Translations under genes and position numbers: made by a program | Part shown: one piece after another, positions 41,727 to 49,813 of the stretch | How positions within the stretch are numbered: the stretch's first letter is position 1 | How the letters are laid out: each line of letters starts with the position of its first letter | Notes under the pieces: model-generated | Databases searched by the model: none | What the model was told of the DNA's origin: nothing | The model's input: the letters and a program-made list of their open reading frames with translations, nothing else | Assembly: GCF_026239655.1 (NCBI RefSeq) | Contig: NZ_JAPIVO010000001.1 | Coordinates: forward strand, 62,001-126,000 | Origin: Pedobacter sp. MR2016-24 | Lineage (GTDB): Bacteria; Bacteroidota; Bacteroidia; Sphingobacteriales; Sphingobacteriaceae | Reading direction: 5' to 3' | Length of the DNA: 64,000 nt

Positions 41727-42263
41727 TTAGATGCTTAAATGAAAAATACGTGTTTCCTTACCTTCCACAACACCTTTTCCAGTCAGGTAGGCCGGAGACT
41801 TAAATTCAGCAGCGTTTTTTTTGAATGCCGATGAAGTAATAAAATCCTTATCAAGGATTTTCGCAGTTACAGGACCGTCCAGCGTTTTGCTCTTTGCATT
41901 TACAAACTGAAATACTGCACCGTCAAGTTTTGCCAGTCCGCTCTCATCTACGGTTGTATTTTTGAAGTTGATCGTCGCAGAAAGATCACCTACAGAGAAA
42001 CCCGCATCCTGCACTTTGTCTCTGATCTCATCCATATTTACCTGTTCATTGTTTTTGAAGGTAAGCACAAAAACATTTCTGTTCAGGTCTGGCGTAACAG
42101 ACTCAATGAAACCAAGACTTTTAAGTGATGTTTCCGTAGCGCGTGAGCACATAGAGCAGGTAAGCCCGTTAACTTGTACCTCTGCTTTTGAAATTTGTTG
42201 TGCAAAGGTGTTTGCACTAATAAAAAGGATTGAAAGTATGATAAATGATTTGATCGTTTTCAT
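41727..42263 (-). CDS. Secreted heavy-metal-associated (HMA) domain protein
   Basis: 178 residues. A signal peptide (about 1-21, ending TFAQ) is followed by an HMA domain (about 25-95) with the CxxC metal site CSMC in VNGLTCSMCSRATETSLK. The remaining 80 residues (ATINFKNTTVDESGLAKLDG onward) form a beta-rich region that I do not recognise. HMA domains normally work in the cytosol or in P-type ATPases, so an exported one suggests metal trafficking in the periplasm, probably copper(I). It lies 91 bases after the HYC_CC_PP-like gene and 9 before the barrel gene. Confidence 0.88.
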   Translation of the reverse strand: MKTIKSFIILSILFISANTFAQQISKAEVQVNGLTCSMCSRATETSLKSLGFIESVTPDLNRNVFVLTFKNNEQVNMDEIRDKVQDAGFSVGDLSATINFKNTTVDESGLAKLDGAVFQFVNAKSKTLDGPVTAKILDKDFITSSAFKKNAAEFKSPAYLTGKGVVEGKETRIFHLSI

Positions 42264-42354
42264 AATTGAAATTTTTGTAAAAGATGTTGAAATAAATTAA
42301 ACGCATCGCTTCATACCGGTCATACCGATAGCAAGCAGGTAATTCATTCCTGGT

Positions 42355-42753
42355 CTAATTTCTGAAAACGCAGTTATAGGCATATAAAGACAGCTTCGCT
42401 GAGAGCGGTGGTGCTTTATTTTCTGCCTTGCTGAAGAGCTTTGGAAGAACTTCTTTAATCAGGCCCGAAATAAAAGGGGCAATAAACAACTGAATACTAT
42501 AGTTCTTAGGTAAATCAACTTTCAAACCGGACTGATGGCTGTCTTTGATCTTCGCATCTACAGCCGTATTCTTGCAGCAGTTATTTTCAGCAGACGCCTT
42601 TTTGGTCATTTTACATGTTCCGCAACGCGCTACTTCGGTGAAATGAACAGAAGCCAGTTTACCCCCGCAAAAATGCAGACTCAGTGCAACACCGATTACG
42701 CTAATCAGGTAAAAGGCACACAAGCCAAGGGTTATTTTCTGTTTCAAATTCAT
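42355..42753 (-). CDS. HYC_CC_PP-like small cysteine-rich membrane-anchored protein
   Basis: 132 residues. An N-terminal membrane helix or signal (about 5-27) leads into LHFCGGKL (an HFC variant of the HYC motif), then ARCGTCKM (CxxC) and ENNCCKN (CC), and a C-terminal region with a hydrophobic segment (about 85-102). This cysteine pattern matches the Bacteroidota HYC_CC_PP family, whose members are usually found near copper genes. The spaced cysteine and histidine residues suggest metal binding outside the cytoplasm. First gene of the minus-strand metal group. Confidence 0.78.
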   Translation of the reverse strand: MNLKQKITLGLCAFYLISVIGVALSLHFCGGKLASVHFTEVARCGTCKMTKKASAENNCCKNTAVDAKIKDSHQSGLKVDLPKNYSIQLFIAPFISGLIKEVLPKLFSKAENKAPPLSAKLSLYAYNCVFRN

Positions 42754-42856
42754 TCGTTATACAAACTTAATGATAATTAATTAAAAAACAGTTTCTCCGT
42801 CAGAGATTTTCATAAAGCAAAATTCTCTATATCTTAGCAGCTCAATCTAACCGCTT

Positions 42857-43555
42857 ATGAAATTTCTTGCTACACTCCTGCTGTCTCTATGGCTGATTAC
42901 GGCCTTCGCTGCCAGGCCAAAACACAGCTATATCCGGATAAAGACAGACCAGGGAGAGTGTATCATCATGCTCTACAATGCCACGCCTCAACACCGTGAC
43001 AACTTCATTAAACTGACTAAAGAAGGCTTTTATAACGGGACAATCTTTCACCGGGTGATTAAATCATTTATGATCCAGGGAGGTGACCCTGATTCCAGGA
43101 ATGCGCAGCCGGGCAAAGAACTTGGCAATGGTGATGTGGGCTATACGATCCCTGCAGAATTCCGCGATAGCCTCTTTCATAAAAAGGGGGTACTCGCTGC
43201 AGCAAGAGATGATAATCCGGCAATGGCTTCCAGTGGCTGCCAATTCTACATTGTCCAGGGTAAAAAATTCAGTCCGGCGCAATTGGACAGCATGGAGATC
43301 AGGAGGCTGCATTTTAAGATTCCGACCGCACAACGTGCAGTATATGAAACTTTGGGCGGTTCGCCTCACCTCGACAGAAAATATACAGTTTTTGGAGAAG
43401 TAGTTCAGGGAACTGACCTGGTAGATAGCATTGCAATTATGCCTACAGGTGCAAACGACCGGCCTAAGGTGGACGTAAAAATGACAGTCACGCTGCTCAA
43501 GCGCCGTGAAGCAAGAAAAATAGAAAAAAAACTCAGGCTAAAAACGGCCGCATAA
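42857..43555 (+). CDS. Secreted cyclophilin-type peptidyl-prolyl isomerase
   Basis: 232 residues. A signal peptide (about 1-18, LITAFAA) is followed by a cyclophilin domain: IIMLYNATPQHRDNFIKL, GTIFHRVIKSFMIQGGDP, SSGCQFYIVQG and YTVFGEVVQGTDLVDSIA. The insertion of about 30 residues (ARDDNPAMASS and FSPAQLDSMEIRRLHF) is typical of Bacteroidota secreted isomerases. It speeds up proline cis/trans isomerisation during protein folding in the periplasm. Followed by exonuclease III after 19 bases, transcribed away from the metal group. Confidence 0.95.
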   Translation: MKFLATLLLSLWLITAFAARPKHSYIRIKTDQGECIIMLYNATPQHRDNFIKLTKEGFYNGTIFHRVIKSFMIQGGDPDSRNAQPGKELGNGDVGYTIPAEFRDSLFHKKGVLAAARDDNPAMASSGCQFYIVQGKKFSPAQLDSMEIRRLHFKIPTAQRAVYETLGGSPHLDRKYTVFGEVVQGTDLVDSIAIMPTGANDRPKVDVKMTVTLLKRREARKIEKKLRLKTAA

Positions 43556-43574
43556 TATATAGAAAACACAACAA

Positions 43575-44345
43575 ATGAAGATCATCTCTTATAATGTAAA
43601 CGGAATACGTGCAGCTTCAACAAAAAACTTCTTTGGCTGGCTGAAGGCGACTGACGCAGATATGATCTGCCTTCAGGAAGTAAAAGCATTACCTGTGCAA
43701 ATTCCGGAAATCATTGCCTTAATTGAAGAGCTGGGCTATCACCATTACTGGTTCAGTGCAGAAAAAAAAGGCTATAGTGGTGTGGCCATTCTCAGCAAAA
43801 TTAAGCCCAATCACGTGGAATATGGTTGCGGAGAAGAATGGATAGACAAGGAAGGACGCATTTTAAGGGCTGATTTTGACACCTTCTCTTTGATGAGCGT
43901 CTATCTTCCATCCGGATCATCCGGAGATGAGAGACAGGTTAAAAAGTATGAATTTATGTCATTCTTCCACACTTATATCACCAATCTGCGCATTAGTATC
44001 CCGAATCTCATCGTTTCCGGTGATTACAACATCTGTCATGCAGCAATTGATATTCACAATCCTAAATCGAACGCTAAATCTTCCGGTTTCCTGCCAGAGG
44101 AAAGGGAATGGATGGGGGTCTTTCTTGACAGCGGATTAATTGATACTTTCCGCCAGTTTAACAAGGATCCGCATCACTATACCTGGTGGAGTTACAGAGC
44201 CGGGTCAAGAGCAAAGAACCTCGGATGGCGTATCGATTACCATCTGGCCACAGCTCCAATGCTGGAAAGACTGAAAAACGTAAAAATTCTGCCCGATGCG
44301 ATCCATTCAGATCACTGCCCGATCCTGCTTGAACTGGATGCTTGA
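43575..44345 (+). CDS. xth: Exodeoxyribonuclease III
   Basis: 256 residues, endonuclease/exonuclease/phosphatase fold. Key motifs: MKIISYNVNGIRAA (Asn7), LQEVKA (Glu metal ligand), SGDYNICHAAID (Asp and Asn), GWRIDYHLAT, and HSDHCPILLEL (catalytic Asp-His pair at the C-terminus). It removes abasic-site ends and 3' blocks during base-excision repair. Its last 34 bases overlap the end of the convergent 5-formyl-THF cyclo-ligase gene. Confidence 0.97.
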   Translation: MKIISYNVNGIRAASTKNFFGWLKATDADMICLQEVKALPVQIPEIIALIEELGYHHYWFSAEKKGYSGVAILSKIKPNHVEYGCGEEWIDKEGRILRADFDTFSLMSVYLPSGSSGDERQVKKYEFMSFFHTYITNLRISIPNLIVSGDYNICHAAIDIHNPKSNAKSSGFLPEEREWMGVFLDSGLIDTFRQFNKDPHHYTWWSYRAGSRAKNLGWRIDYHLATAPMLERLKNVKILPDAIHSDHCPILLELDA

Positions 44346-44908
44346 GTGCTGAAATAAACAATCCGCTCCGGCGTAATACACAAATCCAGACGGATATCAT
44401 TCACGTGGGTATCAGCAATGGTACCCACACTACTAAAAAAACACAATCCTGCTTTAATGCAATTTTGTCCTTCAAGGAAGCGGTCATAAAATCCTTTCCC
44501 ATACCCTACACGATAACCGCGGTCATCAAAGGCCAGTAAAGGTACAATCACCATATCTATTTTTCCCGTATACTGTTCTTCCTGCATAGGTTCCAGGATA
44601 TTGAAGATACTCTTCTGTAAATCTTCTTCTCCTTTAAAAGTATGGTGTGTCATTAAAGCTGTACTGAAATCTGCCCGGGGCACCAGAATGTGTATCTGCG
44701 GCTGATGAATCCGCAGCCAGTTGATCAGCAGAAAGGTATCTGGTTCATTTTTCTCCACGATGGGCAAAAAAATATGCAGTGTATGTATGTTTTTAAAATC
44801 CAGCGTTGAAAATTTAGTCAGCAGGGCTGCATTTAACGCGGCAATTGCTTCCCTTGTCAGCCCCCTTCTATCGGCCATAGCGCCTTTTCTGATCTCCGCT
44901 TTGTTCAT
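44312..44908 (-). CDS. 5-formyltetrahydrofolate cyclo-ligase
   Basis: 198 residues, YgfA/MTHFS family, which converts 5-formyl-THF to 5,10-methenyl-THF with ATP. Motifs: an N-terminal ATP-binding KGAMADRRGL region, FLPIVEKNEPDTFLLI, and the family hallmark VGYGKGFYDRFL with the following glycine-rich loop. The C-terminal 11 residues come from the region that overlaps xth. A TAACTTGC element on the minus strand lies only 3 bases before the ATG, so the transcript may have almost no leader. Confidence 0.94.
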   Translation of the reverse strand: MNKAEIRKGAMADRRGLTREAIAALNAALLTKFSTLDFKNIHTLHIFLPIVEKNEPDTFLLINWLRIHQPQIHILVPRADFSTALMTHHTFKGEEDLQKSIFNILEPMQEEQYTGKIDMVIVPLLAFDDRGYRVGYGKGFYDRFLEGQNCIKAGLCFFSSVGTIADTHVNDIRLDLCITPERIVYFSTQASSSSRIGQ

Positions 44909-44911
44909 TCC

Positions 44912-44919
44912 GCAAGTTA
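44912..44919 (-). promoter_or_regulatory. Weak -7-like element before the cyclo-ligase gene
   Basis: The minus strand reads TAACTTGC (one T fewer than TAnnTTTG). The ATG begins 3 bases later. No -33 element is visible, so confidence is low. Confidence 0.35.
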
Positions 44920-44930
44920 GGAATTCCTGT

Positions 44931-44964
44931 AAAAAAATATGGCTTCGGGAACCACTCCGAAGCC
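44931..44964 (-). terminator. Terminator after efp
   Basis: GGCTTCGG (44941-44948) pairs with CCGAAGCC (44957-44964) around an 8-base loop. On the minus strand the stem is followed by ATA and a run of seven U. It is 38 bases after the efp stop. Confidence 0.82.
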
Positions 44965-45002
44965 AAAATCAACCTAAACCTAAAACTAAACTATGAAAAT
45001 TC

Positions 45003-45563
45003 TTATTTTACTCTTTCTATGTAATCGCCTGTGCGTGTATCAACTTTGACTTTATCGCCCTGATTCACAAACATCGGCACTTTTATTTCTACTCCTGTCT
45101 CCACCGTTGCGTATTTCAATGCACTAGTAGAAGTATCGCCTTTTACAGCAGGCTCTGTGTAAGTGATTTCCAATTCTACATGAGCAGGTGTCTGCGCCAT
45201 GATTGGCTCTTCACTTTCAAATGCAATCACTACATTCATTCCCTCTTTTAAGAATTTAATTGAATCCCCGAATAATAGCCTGGGAATGTTAAACTGCTCA
45301 AAAGAACTATTATCCATTACAACAAGGAAATCTCCATCCTCATATAAATACTGATAATCATTGGTTTCCACACGGCAAATTGTCACCTCTTCATCTGTAC
45401 GGAACCTGTACTCAACTAACTTACCGGTTTTAACATTGCGCATTCTCGCTTGATAGAATGCTCTTAAATTTCCAGGAGTACGATGAAGAAACTCTTCAAC
45501 AGCGACTAATTCTCCGTTGAACCGAAGAACATTACCACTTTTTACTTCTGACGCTTTTGCCAT
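45003..45563 (-). CDS. efp: Translation elongation factor P
   Basis: 186 residues, three beta-barrel domains: a KOW-like N-terminal domain, a central OB domain, and a C-terminal OB domain ending in KVDTRTGDYIERVK. EF-P rescues ribosomes stalled at consecutive prolines. The tip loop that carries the modified lysine in E. coli (PGKGQAF, Lys34) reads PGNLRAF here, so there is no lysine at the tip. This Bacteroidota form may be unmodified or use another residue. A -33/-7 promoter sits about 120 bases upstream, so the mRNA has an unusually long leader for this window. Confidence 0.96.
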   Translation of the reverse strand: MAKASEVKSGNVLRFNGELVAVEEFLHRTPGNLRAFYQARMRNVKTGKLVEYRFRTDEEVTICRVETNDYQYLYEDGDFLVVMDNSSFEQFNIPRLLFGDSIKFLKEGMNVVIAFESEEPIMAQTPAHVELEITYTEPAVKGDTSTSALKYATVETGVEIKVPMFVNQGDKVKVDTRTGDYIERVK

Positions 45564-45689
45564 TTTTTATATTGTTATGATCGCATTTCGCACTAAGTAA
45601 ACGCTCATTGTAATCAGGTTATTATACCCTTCTAAAAATAAACGCTTTCTTTGAAATTTTGCCTAAACCAACAGCCGTATTTCGTGCCG

Positions 45690-45721
45690 CAAAGGTAAAG
45701 ACTATTTATCGATCTCACAAT
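45690..45721 (-). promoter_or_regulatory. Promoter of efp with a long leader
   Basis: On the minus strand, ATTG (complement of 45718-45721), a 20-bp spacer, and TACCTTTG (complement of 45690-45697) match the -33/-7 pattern. The predicted start is about 120 bases before the ATG at 45563. Confidence 0.65.
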
Positions 45722-45801
45722 AGCTATTTGCAAAAATATTTATTAAGTGAAAATACGCCTTGATTCGTGACACTTCACTTGCAAATGAAGCCTAATTATT
45801 G

Positions 45802-46416
45802 CTATTTGTAGTCCATAATCTGGATCTGGCGCGTACAAAAAGAATATTCTTCTTCCTGATTTGAGCCTACAAAAACCAATCTGTCTGTACTGAATCTGCT
45901 GATGAGTTCATGGTACCAGACCATTCCCTGCCTGTCCAGATTGGACGTTGGTTCGTCCAGCAGCAGTATTGGGGTATCTGTACAGCAGGCTAAAGCAAGC
46001 TTGGTACGCTGCTTCATACCAGAAGAAAAATATTTAAGGGCTTTATCCTGCGCGCTGCCCAGGCCCAGCAGATCCATTAACTGAGCTGCATTGATATCCG
46101 GATGGAAATTTTTGAATTTAAAATGAAAATCTATCGTCTCCTGCAGCGTAAATTCCTCTACCAGATCCAGGTAAGGGGCCGCAAAACTGATCTGTTTATA
46201 TATTTTTTCTACAGGAATTTCCTGCTCGCCGGCATATACAATCGTGCCTTCAGAAGGTGCAAGGCTACCCAATATTACACTTAATAAGGTCGACTTTCCC
46301 GAGCCATTGGGCCCGAGGATGGCATATTTACCGGCAGAATGAAAAGAATAAGTGAAATTTCTGAAAATCCATTCCTTATTAAATCTTCTGCCGGCATCCT
46401 TTAAATCGATCTTCAA
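45802..46416 (-). CDS. ABC transporter ATP-binding protein at the end of the lpx operon
   Basis: 204 residues, one ABC ATPase domain. Walker A is GPNGSGKST (about 34-42), the signature is FSSGMKQRTKLALA (a variant of LSGGQ), and Walker B is PILLLDEPTSNLD. No permease is encoded next to it. It begins 12 bases after lpxA and is the last gene of the lipid A operon. The short single-domain form resembles CcmA/YadG-type exporter ATPases. The partner and substrate are unknown, and a link to envelope lipid transport is only positional. Confidence 0.92.
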   Translation of the reverse strand: MKIDLKDAGRRFNKEWIFRNFTYSFHSAGKYAILGPNGSGKSTLLSVILGSLAPSEGTIVYAGEQEIPVEKIYKQISFAAPYLDLVEEFTLQETIDFHFKFKNFHPDINAAQLMDLLGLGSAQDKALKYFSSGMKQRTKLALACCTDTPILLLDEPTSNLDRQGMVWYHELISRFSTDRLVFVGSNQEEEYSFCTRQIQIMDYK

Positions 46417-46428
46417 AATTAAGGTGTT

Positions 46429-47214
46429 TTAGCTTCCTGATCCAAAGCCTTTCATCACACCCCTGTTTGAATTACGGATAAAATCAACTATTTCATCCCT
46501 GATTTCAGTAGGTGCAAATTCTGCTTCTATTTTATCCAGTGCTTTGGTTACGTTATTATGCTTTACAAATAATACCCTGTAAATCTCCTGGATTTCGTTG
46601 ATCTTCTCCGAAGAAAAACCACGTCTCCTCAAACCTACAGAATTGATTCCCGCATAAGAAAGTGGCTCTCTTGCCGCTTTAACATAAGGAGGAACGTCTT
46701 TTCTTACCAGTGAACCGCCAGTTACGAATGCATGTGAACCAACTTTAACAAACTGGTGTATTGCTACCAGTCCCGCCAGAACTACATAGTTACCGATAGT
46801 GATGTGTCCTGCCAGCGTAGTGCTGTTAGAAAAAATGCAATGATCACCAACTTCACAGTCGTGCGCAATGTGGGAATAAGCCTGTATAAGGCAATTACTT
46901 CCAATTACAGTCTTCCACTTGTCTTTCGTCCCTCTGTTAATTGTAACGCATTCTCTGATCGTTGTATTGTCACCAATCTCTGCTGTAGTTACCTCCCCGG
47001 CAAACTTGAGATCCTGTGGCACGCCTGAAATCACTGATCCGGGAAAAATCCGGCAGTTTTTACCAATACGTGCGCCGTCCATAATTACAACATTCGATGC
47101 AATCCATGTACCTTCTCCAATCACAACATCCTTATGGATAACTGCAAATGGCTCAATAATAACGTTATCCGCAATTTTGGCATCGGGATGTATATATGCT
47201 AAGGGTTGAATCAT
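46429..47214 (-). CDS. lpxA: UDP-N-acetylglucosamine acyltransferase
   Basis: 261 residues, left-handed beta-helix of hexapeptide repeats (for example AKIADNVIIEPFAVIHKDVVIGEG). The catalytic histidine is in SHIAHDCEVGDHCIF, and the helical C-terminus is in place. It transfers the first 3-hydroxyacyl chain to UDP-GlcNAc, the first step of lipid A synthesis. The start overlaps the LpxC-FabZ stop by 4 bases (ATGA). Confidence 0.97.
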   Translation of the reverse strand: MIQPLAYIHPDAKIADNVIIEPFAVIHKDVVIGEGTWIASNVVIMDGARIGKNCRIFPGSVISGVPQDLKFAGEVTTAEIGDNTTIRECVTINRGTKDKWKTVIGSNCLIQAYSHIAHDCEVGDHCIFSNSTTLAGHITIGNYVVLAGLVAIHQFVKVGSHAFVTGGSLVRKDVPPYVKAAREPLSYAGINSVGLRRRGFSSEKINEIQEIYRVLFVKHNNVTKALDKIEAEFAPTEIRDEIVDFIRNSNRGVMKGFGSGS

Positions 47215-48623
47215 GATACGCGTTCGCTTTCTTTTACTTTTGAAATTTGTGCCATCATTTCTGCTTCAACAACGACTTTGTCTCCTACCATACCTACACC
47301 TTTCATCTGTGCAATTCCCCTGCGGATTGGCTCCATCAGGTCACACCTGAAAACGATAGTATCACCTGGTAAAACCTGTGCCCTGAATCTTACTTTATCT
47401 ATTTTCAGGAAGTAAGTCAGGTAGTTCCTTGGATCCGGAACCGTACTCAGCACCAGGATTCCTCCTGTCTGTGCCATCGCTTCGATCTGTATTACACCCG
47501 GTAATACCGGTGCGCCCGGAAAATGTCCTTTGAAGAACTCTTCGTTCATCGTCACATTTTTCACTCCAACCACATGTGTTTTAGACAGTTCAAGAATTTT
47601 ATCTATAAACAGAAAAGGCTGTCTGTGCGGCAGTATATCCATGATCTGCACCACATCATATAATGGTTTTACAGATGGATCATATACTTTCTGTACTTTT
47701 TTGTTTTTCTCTTTTTTTATTGCTGCCTTTATTTTTTTAGCAAAGGCAATATTAGCCGCATGGCCTGGTCTCGCAGCCATGATATGCCCTTTCAGGTATG
47801 TCCCAACCAATGCAAGGTCACCAATCATATCCAGCAATTTATGGCGTGCCGGCTCATTCTGATACCGCAGCTCCATATTATTCAGTATACCCTGAGGGGC
47901 AACTTCTATTTTTTCCCTGTTAAAGATCTTGGCAAGGTGATCTAACTCATCCCGGGTTACTTCTTTATCAACAATAACAATTGCATTATTTAAATCACCA
48001 CCCTTAATCAGGTTATTCTGCAACTGGTATTCCAGCTCATGCAGAAAACAGAAAGTACGGCAGGAAGAAATCTCTTCCTTAAATTCTGCAATGCTGGAAA
48101 TTACCGCATGCTGACTACCCAGAACAGGAGAATTATAATCGATCATACAAGTAAACCTGTAATCGTCCAGTGGCATCGCCACAATCTCTACCTTCCTGTC
48201 AGATTCAGTATAAATGATGTTATGAGGAATCTGGAAATACTCACGGTCAATACTCTGATGTACAATACCAGCACTTTCCAATGCTTCAACAAATAAGATT
48301 GCGCTGCCGTCCATGATAGGCATTTCCGGCCCATCCAGTTTCATCAGGATATTATCCAGATCCATACCCACTAAAGAAGCCATTACATGCTCTACAGTAC
48401 TGATACTGGCCCCATTCTGAGTTACGGTTGTTCCTCTTGCAGTATCTGTTACATTATCGCAATCTGCGTCAATTATCGGCTCTCCGGGTAAATCCGTTCG
48501 CTGAAACTTGAACCCATGATTTTCCGGCGCCGGACAAAAAGTTAAGGTAACATTCGCTCCTGTATGCAAGCCTACCCCCTGTACAGAAACTTCGTTTTTT
48601 ATAGTTTTTTGTTTAACGTTCAT
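47211..48623 (-). CDS. lpxC/fabZ: Bifunctional UDP-3-O-acyl-GlcNAc deacetylase / 3-hydroxyacyl-ACP dehydratase
   Basis: 470 residues, a fusion characteristic of Bacteroidota. The LpxC part (1 to about 305) has zinc ligands His79 (STVEHV), His261 and Asp265 (HKLLDMIGD). A linker rich in lysine (KKEKNKKVQK, about 303-312) leads to FabZ (about 320-470) with catalytic His367 in GHFPGAPVLPGV and Glu381 in QIEAMAQTGG. LpxC commits the cell to lipid A synthesis. FabZ makes the enoyl-ACP for fatty acids. Joining them couples the two branches that compete for 3-hydroxyacyl-ACP. Overlaps lpxD by 11 bases and lpxA by 4. Confidence 0.98.
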   Translation of the reverse strand: MNVKQKTIKNEVSVQGVGLHTGANVTLTFCPAPENHGFKFQRTDLPGEPIIDADCDNVTDTARGTTVTQNGASISTVEHVMASLVGMDLDNILMKLDGPEMPIMDGSAILFVEALESAGIVHQSIDREYFQIPHNIIYTESDRKVEIVAMPLDDYRFTCMIDYNSPVLGSQHAVISSIAEFKEEISSCRTFCFLHELEYQLQNNLIKGGDLNNAIVIVDKEVTRDELDHLAKIFNREKIEVAPQGILNNMELRYQNEPARHKLLDMIGDLALVGTYLKGHIMAARPGHAANIAFAKKIKAAIKKEKNKKVQKVYDPSVKPLYDVVQIMDILPHRQPFLFIDKILELSKTHVVGVKNVTMNEEFFKGHFPGAPVLPGVIQIEAMAQTGGILVLSTVPDPRNYLTYFLKIDKVRFRAQVLPGDTIVFRCDLMEPIRRGIAQMKGVGMVGDKVVVEAEMMAQISKVKESERVS

Positions 48624-49695
48624 TATTGTTTTGTGTGGTACTAAAGTCTTTATGTTTGGCTTTATCTGCGACTGCAGCTTCTAAATTTGCTATTCTCTTA
48701 TTCATACCCGGCAGGTCCCTGAACAGTACAGAAGCACGCATCCAGTTTCTTAATGGCTGAGCAGGCGAACCGTGCCATTGTTTATCCTCTTCAGTAATAC
48801 TGAAGTTAATTCCTGCCTGTGCACCCAGCTGTGTCCCTTTTGCAAGCGATAAATGGCCGGCGATGCCCACCTGACCTCCAATAAGAGATTGTTCTCCGAT
48901 TTTTGTACTGCCTGAAATTCCTGCCTGTGCAGCAACTACAGAGTTAGCACCGATCTCCACATTATGGGCAATCTGAATCAGGTTATCCAGCTTCACTCCT
49001 TTTCTGATAAAAGTAGAACCCATTGTAGCACGATCTATTGCTGTATTGGAACCGATCTCTACATCATCTTCAATAACAACATTTCCAATCTGCGCAATTT
49101 TAGAGTAAGTGCCATCCGGCTGAGGAGCAAATCCAAAGCCATCACTGCCTATTACCGTATTGGAATGAATGGTAATCCTGTTCCCTAAAACAGAACGGAC
49201 ATACACTTTAACACCAGGATAAAGGATACAGTCTGCGCCAATTACGGCATCCTGCCCGATAAAAACCTGCTGATAAATTTTACAGTTGTCCCCAATCACC
49301 GCATTCTCTCCGATGTAGGAGAATGCACCAACAAACACATTCTTCCCTATTTTAGCAGAGGGATGTATAAAAGAAGGTTGCTCAATTCCGGTTTGTACCG
49401 AAGACATATTCAATGCTTCATTATACTTATCCAGCAAAACGGAAAAAGCACTATAAGGATCCTTCACCTTAACCAAAGTGCAGGACACGGGTTGTGAAGG
49501 GAAAAAGTCGGTTCCAACAATTACAACCGAAGCTTCAGTTGTATATATATAATTCTCGTACTTTCGGTTTGATAGAAAACATAACGCACCTTTCTTTCCG
49601 TCCTCTATTTTTGAAAGTTCTGAAACTGTAACATTTTCATCACCTTCAACGATCCCACTTAAAAAGTCGCTTATCTGCTTGGCAGTAAATTGCAT
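48613..49695 (-). CDS. lpxD: UDP-3-O-(3-hydroxyacyl)glucosamine N-acyltransferase
   Basis: 360 residues. The N-terminal uridine-binding domain (about 1-105) is followed by a left-handed beta-helix of hexapeptide repeats (PSAKIGKNVFVGAFSYIGENAVIG), the catalytic histidine in IQIAHNVEIG, and a C-terminal helix. It adds the second N-linked hydroxyacyl chain in lipid A synthesis. The start MQFTAKQIS is the usual Bacteroidota one. A complete promoter ends only 4 bases before this ATG, suggesting a leaderless message. It heads the lpxD - lpxC/fabZ - lpxA - ABC operon. Confidence 0.97.
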   Translation of the reverse strand: MQFTAKQISDFLSGIVEGDENVTVSELSKIEDGKKGALCFLSNRKYENYIYTTEASVVIVGTDFFPSQPVSCTLVKVKDPYSAFSVLLDKYNEALNMSSVQTGIEQPSFIHPSAKIGKNVFVGAFSYIGENAVIGDNCKIYQQVFIGQDAVIGADCILYPGVKVYVRSVLGNRITIHSNTVIGSDGFGFAPQPDGTYSKIAQIGNVVIEDDVEIGSNTAIDRATMGSTFIRKGVKLDNLIQIAHNVEIGANSVVAAQAGISGSTKIGEQSLIGGQVGIAGHLSLAKGTQLGAQAGINFSITEEDKQWHGSPAQPLRNWMRASVLFRDLPGMNKRIANLEAAVADKAKHKDFSTTQNNNER

Positions 49696-49699
49696 TCTA

Positions 49700-49730
49700 C
49701 AAAGTTAAATGTTAAATTGATATGAACAAA
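49700..49730 (-). promoter_or_regulatory. Promoter of the lpx operon, abutting the lpxD start codon
   Basis: On the minus strand, TTTG (complement of 49727-49730), a 19-bp spacer, then TAACTTTG (complement of 49700-49707) match the consensus exactly. Only TAGA separates the -7 box from the lpxD ATG. Confidence 0.78.
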
Positions 49731-49813
49731 TAAACTCAAGCCGTTAATTTATGGCCAGTTTAAAATTTAAGGCTAAAAACGGTATTAAACATTAAATATT
49801 TTGTTAAATAATG

